The position numbers were made by a program, and so were the translations under genes. The notes beneath the pieces are model-generated. The model saw only the letters and a program-made list of their open reading frames with translations, was not told the DNA's origin and searched no databases. This document shows, piece by piece, positions 52,963 to 62,638 of a stretch of DNA of 64,000 bases (the first letter of the stretch is position 1; each line of letters opens with the position of its first letter). The DNA comes from Strix aluco (Eukaryota > Chordata > Aves > Strigiformes > Strigidae): contig NC_133932.1 in NCBI RefSeq assembly GCF_031877795.1, forward strand, positions 89,557,994 through 89,621,993, given 5' to 3'.

Positions 52963-53441
52963 ATGTGTGCTGATACATCAACACTGCCTGCATCAGATAG
53001 ATACGGGCAACGAGTGCTGCGTATGTAAAACACTAAGTATGCCATGGACGTCCAGACTTGCCTATGGCAAGACGTTTCAGTAATTCTCAGGTGCGGGGTT
53101 TTTGTTCCTAAATAAACAGATCGACTAAGCCCAAGCCATGTTTTTGAACTCCAGGATACGGAGTACCTGTGAGAGAGGAGAATCAGGGCGCATGGCTTCT
53201 CCTCGCAAAGTACGCAGATCTGCAGATCACTTCCCTTGCTGTGTGGAAGACAGGGGATGAGTTATCCTAGCCCTCAGAGCAGATGCAGAAATCAGTGGAA
53301 ATGAGGAGATAAAAGTCAAAGCCCAAAGACTGGTTAATAGAGAAAGAAGTGTTGTAACTGCTAAATCACTCAAACTGCTTTGCCAAACTTTTACATGCTT
53401 GATTTCCTGTACTTAAATAATTTTTAGGCTTAAGAAAAAAA

Positions 53442-53471
53442 GGGGGGTGGGGTGGGGGGTTGGGTTGGAGG
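53442..53471 (+). other. Potential G-quadruplex tract
   Basis: At least five G-runs of three or more (GGGGGG, GGGG, GGGGGG, GGG, GGG) are separated by 1-6 bases, meeting the usual G-quadruplex pattern on the plus strand. It lies just upstream of the CpG island at 53.7 kb and marks the change from AT-rich to GC-rich DNA. Confidence 0.75.
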
Positions 53472-53639
53472 GAAGTGAGGAAAAATAACCAGCTGTTCCT
53501 TGTATAGTGCAGGAAACATGTTTGATTTATTGCTCGAAGGTTATTTTTGAAGGGGCTGCCTGTGGCAGCCAGAGTGCCGGAGAAGTCACTGAGGCCTGTC
53601 CACTTGAAGGGCTCAAACTGTTTCCTGAACAGCCCTTCT

Positions 53640-54075
53640 TCACTCGTCACCTCCGACAGCTCTTATTGACAACGTGTGACTGGGGCCCCGGAGTGTTTTA
53701 AAGCCGCGGGGGGCCGGGGCGGACAATGGGGCTGTCAATTACCTTTTCCCCCGTTGTGAAAAGGGGGACGCGGACAATGCGCCCCGGCGGCGGGGGGTTG
53801 TGCCGCTCGGGGCCCGCGACCCCCGCGGCATTCAGCACCGGGACGCGACGGCCCCGGCCCCGGCCCCGGCCCCGTCTCCGCCCGGCGAAGGTGTCGGTGT
53901 CTCCATGGCGAGCTCCGAGGGGGCGGCGGGGGCTCCGCGCCGGGAGAGCCCCGCCGTCCTCAGCGGCGCTCCGAAGAGAGGGGCTGCTGTGTGCCGCCCC
54001 CCCAGACCCGCTCAGCAGCCCGCACCCGGGGTAGCGGAGAGGGGGGGCGGGGGGAAAGCCCGGGCTGCTCTACCT
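53640..54075. promoter_or_regulatory. Isolated CpG island
   Basis: GC and CpG content rise abruptly from about 53.64 kb and fall after about 54.07 kb. Inside are a GC box (GGGGCGG, 53716-53722), a TTTTAAA TATA-like word near 53695, and four GGCCCC units (53850-53873). An ATG at 53726 has A at -3 and G at +4 and opens 102 codons, but the protein is Pro/Arg/Gly-rich, has no known domain and is probably compositional. Vertebrate CpG islands usually mark promoters or poised regulatory elements, so an alternative upstream promoter or a separate transcript is plausible. Confidence 0.75.
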
Positions 54076-54335
54076 ATATTGTGCCTTTAAAAACTTCCTG
54101 TATGCCTTGATCACTTGCTGAGAGGACTGTCCATCATACAGGCGCTTTGTCTGGCAGTCACTTCCATTTGAATTTGACTGACTGAGGAAGCCCGAGTTAT
54201 TTGTAAAGAACAACAAGGCTTTTCATTCATAATTTCAGTAGGGGGACAGGGTGCTAATGACTGAGCTTGAATAACCGGGGAATGTGGTATTCAAGGCAGG
54301 AAGAAGCCCAACTGGCTGCCAAATGAGAGGAAGGG
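54076..54335. other. Non-repetitive flank of CpG island, possible conserved element
   Basis: Moderate-GC, non-repetitive sequence directly beside the island, including AT-rich homeodomain-like words (CATTCATAATTTC near 54223) and SOX-like ACAA words. It carries no reading frame of interest. It reads like regulatory DNA rather than coding sequence, but conservation is untested. Confidence 0.3.
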
Positions 54336-54341
54336 AGGGAA

Positions 54342-54358
54342 GGGGGGGGGGGGGGGGG
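54342..54358 (+). repeat. Homopolymer run of 17 G
   Basis: An uninterrupted G-run after GGAAGGGAGGGAAG. It can form a G-quadruplex with neighbouring G-runs and is a likely sequencing or assembly weak spot. Length should be treated as uncertain. Confidence 0.9.
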
Positions 54359-55839
54359 AGATGTAGGTGAAAGTGCCTGTGTGAAAAGGCAAACAATGAA
54401 ATCGGGATCACACACATGTATACAAATACAAATCAGGTTCTCAAAAGGTGAGACAGGCAAAGATAGAAGCAGGAAGGGGAGCTGAGGAAATTCCCGCTTG
54501 TATTTCATTAACTCGCCTTCAGAATCGGCTTCTGCAATGCTAAAGCCGAGAAGGTCTCTGCAAAAGGAAGCTGTCTTTCCTCCTGCCGCCCCCTCACCAC
54601 AGAGAAAACACTTTAGCTCTCCTATTCCCTTCTTACTACAGAAAAAACCTTGGGTTTGAAGTTGGGCTGAATTTTGCCTTTGCTGCTTAAGCTCTAGCTT
54701 TGACAAAACACGAAAGCACTAAAGCTAGCCCGGGCTCCGGCCCAGCATGTACCATCCGTACATACAATTTTACACATCGACTGTCTAAATGTGCATATTC
54801 TCTAACTCTGCGAAGACCATGTCTTCTCAAAGGTCAAACTTTACCTGATGCAAAATCTATCCAATGAAATGAAGGTTGTTAACTTTATTTCTATTGTCTG
54901 CCATAGGATTTTGAATAATGCTTTAACAGAAATTTCCTTAGCTACAACAGATTTTATAGAACCATAAGCTCTGTCCCTGTGGAGGAAAAAACCCTACAGA
55001 GCTGAGAAAGAATATAAAAATTGAACAGCACATAGTTTGGAAAACATAATTGCTTTGACACAACGTAAACCATCAGAAGTTGATATAATTTATGTCAATT
55101 TGAATTGTGTTGCAAAACAGCAACAATAAGAAAACTTAAAATATGTTAAACGGCTTAAACATTTAACCTCAAGAATGAAGGAAGTTTTCCAGTGGGCTTA
55201 TTTTGCAAGCTTGTTCTGTCAGATGAGGTGGATTTATTGCATATGTTTGTAATGCCATTTCCAGCGCTTCCTTTAGCTTTCATTAATCAGGACACCATCC
55301 TGGGAGTCGCTCTGGGCAGCTGGATTCCCTCCGTGACCTGGAGCACTGCAGACTTTCACTTGGGCTCCAGAAGGCGTCAGGAGCCTGCTTAGGAGGAACA
55401 GTTCAGAGATTTGGCTTCCCAGTTAATTTCTGCCTTTTTCTCTGTGGGGCTTTTGAAAGAAATAGGCCTGCTTAAAATACAGGAAAAGATGATTACAAAA
55501 CCACAAATAAGATAGGAGTAACTACACCAGATGCGGAGATGGAAGTTTAGAGGAACTCTTTAATCAAGTGGTGGGAGTGGATGCTCCTGCAGAGATAACC
55601 TTGTTTAGATAATCAAACATTTTGTCCTCTTCCCTCTCTAAGTAAGATAAGTATAATTATCTAACAGTTCCTACTCTCTTTTAAGGTGCTCTGATTCTAT
55701 TAGATGCAGATCCTGAAATTTTATTTGTGCAGAAAGTTCCTGGAGCCCACAAGGAAATGCAATGTCATGGGTCTCCACGACAAGCAACATGTACACAGCA
55801 GAGAGACAGGACTGGGACCTGAGACTCGTAGTTCTTGCT

Positions 55840-55915
55840 TTTCTCAAATAAGTTACTTCTTTCATTCACCCCTGGGTTTTCTCACCTATGAAATGGACAT
55901 AGCAACATCTCAAAA
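55840..55915 (+). mobile_element. MIR-like ancient SINE fragment
   Basis: AAATAAGTTACTTCTTTCAT, then GGGTTTTCTCACCTATGAAA and TGGACATAGCAAC follow the MIR 3' pattern (AAGTCACTTAACCTCT, CAGTTTCCTCATCTGTAAAA, TGGGAATAAT). It is the clearest of the MIR-like fragments but still diverged. Confidence 0.55.
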
Positions 55916-56638
55916 ACTATATTGAGATCTGTGGAGAAAACTGTGATAGAATATCCAGCATTTTAATTATTATAATTGATATTGCCACTATAATCAGGAA
56001 AATGAAGAAATAATTAGTCCTATGCAGAGCTGACAACAAGGTCAGGGTCTTTTACACTGTTTTTTGATTGACACAACTATAGACACAGTATTTTTTGTTG
56101 TGTTCTGATTTTCAGACAAATGATGGGGAAACACCAGTTTTTATTTTCCTCTTTGTGCAAAATATATTCATCCCTAGGAAACGATTTTGTTCTGCACATG
56201 TCACCTCTGCTTTCAGGACGTGCTTGTGTGCCACTCAGATGAATACAAGCCTTTCACAACTGAGGAAAGTAAAATCTCAGCACATGGGAGAAAGATGATA
56301 CAATTTTTAACAATTGCTCAATCTGCTTGCTTCAGCAAAATTCTGTAAGTCTTGCTTGTACACATCCCTTGGCTGGCTAGCAAGCCATATGCTACCAGTT
56401 GCTAATCTCTCGGAGATACTCGTCTGAACTCCAGCTTCCAGTGAAGAAAGGTACCTTACCTTCTGGGAGCAGAGTAGCCATCGTAGCATGGAGGTCCATG
56501 CAAGCTACCTCGCAATTTCTAGAGGAGCAGGCATCCTCACTCTTCCAGCTACATTGTTTTCAGTGCCCAAAGATACTCATTTACCTTTCCACTACACTGC
56601 AGTTTAGAGCTAGTTTGGGTATCTCTACATCAGTGGCT

Positions 56639-56671
56639 TCCATAGGAATCCTATCTGTGGATTCCTATGGA
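56639..56671. repeat. Perfect 13-bp inverted repeat with 7-base loop
   Basis: The arm TCCATAGGAATCC (56639-56651) and the arm GGATTCCTATGGA (56659-56671) are exact complements around TATCTGT. Pairing does not extend outward, so the stem is too short for a canonical microRNA precursor. Confidence 0.9.
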
Positions 56672-58552
56672 CTACTTCTAAATGGGAGGTCTTATACTTT
56701 TCCAAAAGTCTGCACTTCCCTTATGATTTTTTTTTTCTCTTCTAAAGCATGAACAAGTCTACAGACTGAAGAAGTTTGAAAACTACTGCTGCAAACCACA
56801 GCAGAGATGTGATAAGTCTCTTCATAAAAACTTCTTGTTCCCAAGTTTCCCATAACTGCTAACATTGACCTCTTCCATTTCTTCTGAGTCACTTTAATCC
56901 CAGGTCAACACACAAATGTCTGCATCCTGCTACAGAATATTTTGGGAATTTCCAAACTAACACTTACTTACTAAAATTTTAATAGGCAGTTAATTTTGCA
57001 TAAAATTCTAGTATAGTCAAGCCCAGTGTTACCTAGCCTCTAATTGAATGAGGCTAGAGAGTGCAGCATTTCAAACGCTGACAGACGTGTCTTGTCTGTG
57101 CTGTCATTCTCATGATTACTTCCACCAAAGCAGTTGAAAATGTTAGGAGGAATATCCTAGGACAAACAAATACACCATAAAAAGCCTGCTATAATACCAG
57201 TTTGGCAAACAAACTGCACTTAGTCCTGTCCATGCCAAATTGTCCCACTTTCGAACATTTGGTCTCAAGGTATTTGAGAAGAGAGAACTCATTATAAAAT
57301 GCATTGTATAAGCTGGAAAGGCTTATAAAGTTGAATTCCAAAAAACCAATGCTGATTTTATCAAGGACACAAATATAACCAAATAATATTGAATGGCACA
57401 TCAAAGAGCATACTAGCTTCATTAGAACAATTTATATGCAAAAGCTCCACATTATATTATAAGTACTAAATGTATGTATTCTTCAGCATAATTTCAGAAG
57501 GATCAGGAAAGGGATTTGTTTATTTTTTAAGTTTACATAAGTGTATTTGGTATTCAACAAGAAAATACTCTCCTGGCAACTGTCCCTCCATATACTGGGG
57601 AATCATCAGATGGGATAAAGTTACACAGGATCTGGCTTATATCACCTTTAAGGAAGGTGGTGATCATTAGCTAGATCGGAATAACAGTAGTTTAATCACA
57701 GAAGATCTAGGCATCACTAAAAGCAGGAGACCAAATCGCAGCAGCTGTAGAGCATGTGTATTCCTAGACAGAGCGGCAGGTATTTATTCTATTTTTCACA
57801 TTTAACGGTGCTGCTTCTTGTCCTACCACAGCAGGTTCGCAGTAGCCTTTGCTCATTTTCCCCTCTTAAGGAATTCTGGGATTTCCTTCAGATAACCTAA
57901 AATGAAAATTACAAAAGCAAAACTAATGGACTGAGTCAGGACCTTATTTTCTTCATAAAAAATGCCCACTGTTTACAGTACAGTTTGACTTCTGTTTCTC
58001 TCTATGATATATCTAAGTGTCCTTGCCTGCACTGAGAATCTCAATGAAGTATCAGTGGGCAAAAAGCTTTACAGCTAATCACTTCTAAAAAATCCTATAA
58101 TTCTTTTATATACATTACCTTTTCCAGAGTTACAAACATGAAAGACAATCAATTAAAGGTTTAAGTTTCTAAGGGAATACTGGGCATTAGAAAGCAGTGT
58201 GCAGCCAACTTAGTCCTTTCAGGATGTGCAGAATCAATATCCTCATATCACTGCATTAACTCATGAGATAATGCACTAAATGTTCTGAAAGTCAGCAAAT
58301 TTACTGCACTTTCATTCCCTTGCAAGAAGCATTTCCTTATGAATGAACTTCCTTCTCTTTTACAAAAGGGGAGATACTACTTGTTTTCAGGTCCTGGGTC
58401 TGAAAATCAAATAAAGTAAAATCTTGTGGGACAATATCCGGATGATGCAGAAAAGTTTCAACTATTTCAGACGAGTGTCTGTCATGTCACAGACCTCACT
58501 CTGCCTAACCCTTTATCTGAAGTCACTGGAATTGCTGCTACTCTAATATATC

Positions 58553-58620
58553 ACGAACACACACACCCCTATATGTATATAAAATATACATATGTATATA
58601 CACACATCTATATACAACAG
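58553..58620. repeat. CA/TA-rich microsatellite patch
   Basis: Short ACACAC runs flank self-complementary ATATGTATAT (58571-58580) and ATATACATAT (58584-58593). Degenerate dinucleotide repeat. Confidence 0.75.
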
Positions 58621-59399
58621 ATACATTCCTATGCTGAGAACGAACAAATAAAGACCTTCATCTCCAAAAAAAAGTTCTGCTTGGGTTAAAGGCAAAAAAA
58701 ACGATGCAGTGGTTAGAGCAAACCACTAGGGGAAACATAGTCACATGCATTAAGCCACCGTCCACGACAAGAAATGTGAGACATGTAATCCTGGGAAAGC
58801 CGGTTCCAAGGTATCACCAAAGGCCTGAGAATTCAGCTTCGAGGTTCAAACCCGAAAACAAACAGAAGAAGAGCGCTCTTAATTTTGCATATTTGTGCAC
58901 TACTTACTGATTACCTGTGTGCAAGTTAGTGCACAAATCTTTGCAGGTTTGGTGCTTCTCTTTCAAACTCAGCAGTACTAGGATGCTGTGTGCTTGGGCG
59001 TTTTTGTTGGTTGGTTTGTTGTTTTTTTTTTTTCTATAAGACATTGACACTTCACCGTTTTGCACACATGACTGGCTCTGTGGATAAAAATAGGTTCACT
59101 ATTTTCATATATGTCTTTGGGACGCTTTCACTATATTAAGTGTATGCACCTGTACTTGAGAACTGGCATATAAATTGCTGATTGCGCTATCAGCTGACAG
59201 ATTTTAAAATGGTATTACGAATTTTCCAGTTTAAACACTATTCGTGTGCTCAGTATAAACACTGATAAATAATCCAACAGACCTTTCCCATGTGTATAGG
59301 CCTGCACAAAGCCTTCTTCACCTATGTTTGACTTTGCTATGTGGGAGGAAGTGATTTTTCTCCTTCCACCGCGAGGTGAAGTGAAATTAAGTTCGCGCC

Positions 59400-60000
59400 T
59401 TCTCTTTCCCAGGCATTTTAACCGGCGCTCGTCCCTTGCTGCCGATTCCCGCGCGTGCCCTCAGCCTGCACCCAAGGGCACACCCCGAGGATGCCCAGGC
59501 GGGCCCTCCGCGCATCCACCGGCGTGCTCCGCAGCGCCACGCCGCGCCGCCGGGTGCCCCCTCCCGTTGGGGGGAGCCCGGGGGAAGGCCCGTGGCCTTC
59601 CTCCCGCCCTTCCCCTGCGCGCACAGGGCGCTGCCCGGGGCGCCGGGGGCCGCTGCCCCCGCGGAGCCGCCGTTGGCCCCCGCGGAGCCGCCGTTGCCCC
59701 CCGCGGAGCCGCCGGCCGGTGCCGCCGCCTCCCCCAGCCCGGCGCCGCGCTCCCTCTGGCGGGGAGAGCGGCCGCGCCGCCGCCCCCGTCCATTCACCGG
59801 GAGCCCTGAATGAAACCCAGCGCCGCGGGGCTGCGGCTCCCGCAGCGGGGCTGCCCCCGCCCCGACGGGCATTTTTGCACCGTCTGCGGCCGCTGCGGGG
59901 CGGGGAGGGGAGGGTGGGGGCGGGACGGGCGCCTGGGGCCCCAGCATCGGCCCCGCCGAGGCGGCGGCGGTTGTGGGGAGGGTAAGGGCTGGTGAAGCCC
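59400..60000. promoter_or_regulatory. CpG island, first of the promoter cluster
   Basis: Dense CpG and GC from about 59.4 to 60.0 kb, with SP1-type GC boxes (GGGGCGGGG at 59897-59905 and GGGGCGGG at 59917-59924). Frames of 110-186 codons are open on both strands at once and encode Pro/Ala/Arg/Gly-rich sequence, the signature of stop-poor GC-rich DNA rather than of an exon. It may be the promoter of an upstream or divergent transcript or a regulatory part of the gene starting at about 61.4 kb. Confidence 0.8.
59655..59717 (+). repeat. Three tandem 21-bp GC-rich units
   Basis: Near-identical units at 59655-59675, 59676-59696 and 59697-59717 share CCCCCGCGGAGCCGCCG. The 21-base period keeps reading frame, but no coding gene is supported here. 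Confidence 0.85.
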
Positions 60001-60590
60001 TCGTGAAAGGGAAGAAGATGTTAGACCCGAGTAACTCGGGCTAACCTTACTGCCGAGCAACCGTGGAAAATAACATGCAGGTTCAGAACATTATCGTGGA
60101 AGAATGGGTATTTGCGTATAAAAATATGAAAACCTGAAGGCCGTCTGCGTAAGACGCTGCCCTTTTTATTTCCATGTTTTTACTGAGAATGACCACCCCC
60201 TGCAAAAAGCGGTGACTAGCAGGTGTAGAAGAGGAAGTGCCTGCAAAATTGCCTCAAGTAGCAAAAAGGGCTGGTGGGGTTTTTGCGCCGAGGATTGTTC
60301 ATGTAAATAATGCAACGCATTGCTGCCTTACACATCGTGTGTATTTTAAGCAGTGCCACACGTGATACGGGTATATTCGTGCTCGGTGCATGCCTACGTG
60401 GATACGCTGCTTTGCGCGCTTAAAGATACATGTAGGCTCAAGATGCCCGGGCCCAGCGACAGTGGCCCCGTCGTACAAAAGGGACCGAGCTGTGGCCGTG
60501 TCAGGAAACGCCCAGAAGACAAACAGTCACGTTTGTGAGCTGCTCGCAGACCGTGTCCCCCACACGAACGGAATTAATTAAAGCAAAGTT
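60001..60590. other. Moderate-GC spacer between CpG islands
   Basis: No gene recognised. The sequence is not repetitive and keeps more CpG than the distal intergenic DNA. Overlapping 61-63-codon frames at 60353-60581 have no homology. Confidence 0.5.
60021..60044. repeat. Compact inverted repeat between CpG islands
   Basis: TTAG-A-CCCGAG pairs with CTCGGG-CTAA around a 3-base TAA loop, with one bulged A (10 pairs). A tight hairpin could form in DNA or RNA. Function unknown. Confidence 0.75.
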
Positions 60591-60629
60591 TTTTCTTTTT
60601 TTTTTTTCTCCTAAAAAAACCCACCCCTG

Positions 60630-61335
60630 CGCACAGGCGAGGAGACCCCGCTGCCGGCCGGGACGCCGCGAACCCCGCAGCCGCCCGAGGCGCGGAAAGC
60701 ACCGCGGCGCCTGTCAGCGGCCTGTCCTGCCGCTCCGCGCCCCGCGGGCCCCGCTCCGCGCTCCCGCCCGGCCACGGCCCCCCCCACTCGCGCCGCCTAA
60801 TCGCGATAATCCGTGGGACAATGCCCGAAGTAATCACCCTTCCCTCTCCCTGCGCGGCCGGGGAACCGATTGCTGAAAAGGGCGGGGGGGAAAGTGTAAA
60901 CTTTTATTCCACTCGGTTAAAGAAACCACGGGGGTGGGGGGGCCCGGGAAGGGAAGCACCTGGAAAGGGGTCTCCCGAAAGCCCGCAGCGGCGGGGAGAG
61001 CGTGCCTTCCTCCCCGGGAGAAGCGAGCTGCCCTCGGCTCCCCGGCGGAGCTCTCGCTGCCCGCCTCTGAATAAATACAGGAGCACAAAAGCAACCCCCA
61101 GCGCCGTGTGACCGCGCACGGAGGAGCCTCCTGTGAAAACAGGCTGCGACGAGGCCCCGCCAGCGGGGCTCCCCGCCGCCCCGCGCAGCGCAGCGCAGCG
61201 CCGCGGACGGGCCGCGGAACGGGGCCGGGGCCGGGGCCGGGGCCGGGGCCGTGTCGGCGGCGCTGCCCTTTTGGATGCCTCCCGCAGCTCGGAGTGCTGG
61301 CAGGGCGCTGGGAGCGGCAGTGAATGTAGCCCCGC
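60630..61335. promoter_or_regulatory. CpG island immediately upstream of the predicted start site
   Basis: CpG-dense sequence from about 60.63 kb to the predicted promoter at 61.34 kb. It contains a TAATCGCGATAATCC motif near 60799 (two OTX/bicoid-type TAATC cores), CAGCG repeats (about 61185-61201) and five GGGGCC units. Long minus-strand frames (159-194 codons) are Pro/Arg/Ala/Ser-rich, overlap one another in different frames, and are taken as compositional. Confidence 0.8.
61221..61250 (+). repeat. (GGGGCC)5 hexanucleotide repeat
   Basis: Five perfect GGGGCC units. This unit can form a G-quadruplex and is the same unit that expands at human C9orf72. No homology to that gene is implied. 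The length here is short and the flanks differ. Confidence 0.95.
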
Positions 61336-61400
61336 AGAGCCAATGAGCTGGGACCGGATGCGATATATCCTCTGGGACAACAACTGCTCTGTTCCTCCTC
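61335..61400 (+). promoter_or_regulatory. Predicted core promoter, plus strand
   Basis: GAGCCAATGAG supplies a CCAAT box (61340-61344), and GATATATC (61362-61369) is a weak TATA-like element 20-odd bases downstream. Transcription would start roughly 61390-61400. CpG island C lies just upstream, and the downstream sequence changes to a purine-rich then AT-rich 5' UTR-like texture. The exact start site is inferred. Confidence 0.45.
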
Positions 61401-61408
61401 AGATCCAC

Positions 61409-61690
61409 ATGACGCCATTTACTGCTGCTTTTGCAGAGAGATCACCCTACCTCCTCCGGAAAGAAAAAGAGAGAGAGGGAGAGAGCGAGCGAGCAGAAAA
61501 ACGCCGAGCCCCTACAGCTCAGATCTCAAATCTTCCTCCTCCTCCTCCTCCACCTCCTCCAAACACACAACAACAACCACCACCACAAATCCGCTGCGCT
61601 CCCAAAACACCCCCCCCACCCCCCCGATTGCAAACCACAGAGCTGCCTGCAACACACACACGCTCGCAGAGGGAGCGAGAAAGCTAGAGG
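61409..61690 (+). other. Upstream ORF, 93 codons, Pro/Gln-rich
   Basis: ATG at 61409 to TAG at 61688-61690, wholly inside the predicted first exon. The N-terminal 15 residues are ordinary (MTPFTAAFAERSPYL). A Lys/Glu/Arg-rich segment, a run of nine Pro, a short Gln/Pro segment and more Pro follow. The context before the ATG has C at -3, so initiation should be weak. The frame is open further 5' to about 61133 without ATG. It may be a regulatory uORF or just compositional. No domain is recognised. Confidence 0.3.
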
Positions 61691-62076
61691 GAGAGAGGGG
61701 AGAGGAGCTTGCAGCAAGCAGCTTCTCAGCAGAACGGCTACATTGCACAAGCTGCTTTTTTGGAGGAGCTCAGTGGAAGAAAGCTCTGGGATTTTATTTT
61801 AGATCCACTTTATTTTGTTTTCTTTGGCTTTCCCCTTCCTCTTGATCATTTGCAACAACAACAAAAAAAGTGACTTGGTATTGGCGATTCGGCCTCCTGT
61901 TCATTGAGGAAAAAAAAGGAAAGTGTGTGTGTGAGAGACTGATTTCTTTTTAGGAGCAAAGAAAACCCACCCCGATCCGGAGAGGTGTTTTTATTATTAT
62001 TATAGTATATACACGCACACACGTATTTATAATCGATCTGGGGAGAGGGACCTAACTTTGCTCTGGACTTTTTTAC

Positions 62077-62115
62077 ATGGTGATCATTCTTACTCTAATT
62101 TGCAAGTTGGACTAA
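62077..62115 (+). other. Short upstream ORF, 12 codons
   Basis: ATG at 62077 encodes MVILTLICKLD then TAA at 62113-62115, about 110 bases before the predicted splice donor. G at +4 but T at -3. It could reduce reinitiation at a downstream start if the exon call is right. Confidence 0.25.
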
Positions 62116-62535
62116 AGCAGAGTTTGGAAAAGAATTTTTTTTTGCTTTAGGGCTGGATTTATTTGCAAACCGCAGGAAGAAGAAAATACAAGAGAGAGAG
62201 GGGTTTGGTGCAGCGCCGCGATCACGGTGAGAGCCTTTTCCTTCTTTGCAAAACAAGCTTTTCAGTAACACCCCCACCCCCCACCCCCCTTGGTTGCTCC
62301 AAGAAAACTCGTGGAAATGTTTGAGGCCGATCCCTTTTCCATTCGCACAGGTTCTCCCTCTCCCCCCTTCCCCTCTTCTTCCTTTTCCAGAGAGGAGCCG
62401 GAGGTGGGATTTCGGAGCGGTTTCTCTCCGGGGAGGAGGGGGGGGGGGGGTGGTGAAGCTCCGCTGGGGTTTGCGGGCTGCGCCGCGTTTGCGCCCCGCC
62501 GGGGTGCCTCGGGGGCGCGGGGGGCGGAAGGCTGC

Positions 62536-62557
62536 GGGGGGGGGGGGGGGGGGGGGG
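62536..62557 (+). repeat. Homopolymer run of 22 G
   Basis: An uninterrupted G-run, with a second of 13 G at 62438-62450. Strong quadruplex potential. The length is unreliable in most sequencing data. Confidence 0.9.
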
Positions 62558-62603
62558 CGGAGGGCTGCGCGGGCGCTCAGGCATGCCTGCGGGGGCTGCG
62601 AGC

Positions 62604-62606
<3 letters not shown>

Positions 62607-62636
<30 letters not shown>
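62607..62636. repeat. (AC)15 dinucleotide microsatellite
   Basis: Fifteen perfect AC units inside the intronic CpG island, with a related GT-rich patch at about 62904-62920. It explains the Thr/His and Val/Cys runs in the overlapping frames. Confidence 0.97.

Positions 62637-62638
<2 letters not shown>

Larger units (their letters stand above)
46120..53430. other. AT-rich intergenic DNA with regulatory candidates
   Basis: No coding gene was recognised. It contains the LTR-like candidate at 46.9 kb, a hairpin at 47580, a CTCF-like motif at 48744 and a perfect palindrome at 52941, each listed separately. The remainder shows nothing I can name. Confidence 0.6.
54359..59400. other. AT-rich DNA between the CpG islands, no gene seen
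   Basis: No exon or RNA gene was recognised. It holds a MIR-like fragment near 55.85 kb, a perfect hairpin at 56639-56671 and a CA/TA patch at 58.56 kb, listed separately. It could be intronic if the 53.7 kb island is an upstream promoter of the gene starting near 61.4 kb. Confidence 0.6.
61395..62226 (+). other. Predicted non-coding first exon of an unidentified gene
   Basis: About 830 bp between the predicted promoter and a splice donor ATCACG|GTGAGAG (GT at 62227). The texture is that of a long vertebrate 5' UTR: GAGA-rich stretch (61466-61500), CTC/CCT repeats (61532-61560), CCACCA and CAACAA repeats, then an AT-rich segment. No long ORF with a recognisable domain reaches the donor, so translation would begin in a later exon outside the window. 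Two upstream ORFs are listed separately. The gene is not identified. The gene-poor flank and CpG cluster fit a developmental regulator, which is inference only. Confidence 0.5.

Noticed and set aside
53832-53852. REST/NRSF-like half site TTCAGCACC in the 53.7 kb island
   Set aside because: The left half matches well, but the right half is degenerate and spacing is off by one or two bases. Too weak to call.
59387-59947. 186-codon minus-strand frame, Gly/Ala/Pro/Arg-rich
   Set aside because: Overlaps equally long open frames on the plus strand in a CpG island. Composition explains the lack of stops, and no domain is recognisable.
60834-61418. 194-codon minus-strand frame upstream of the promoter
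   Set aside because: Several frames are open at once in the same GC-rich island, including the GGGGCC repeat read as Pro/Gly or Pro/Arg. Compositional.
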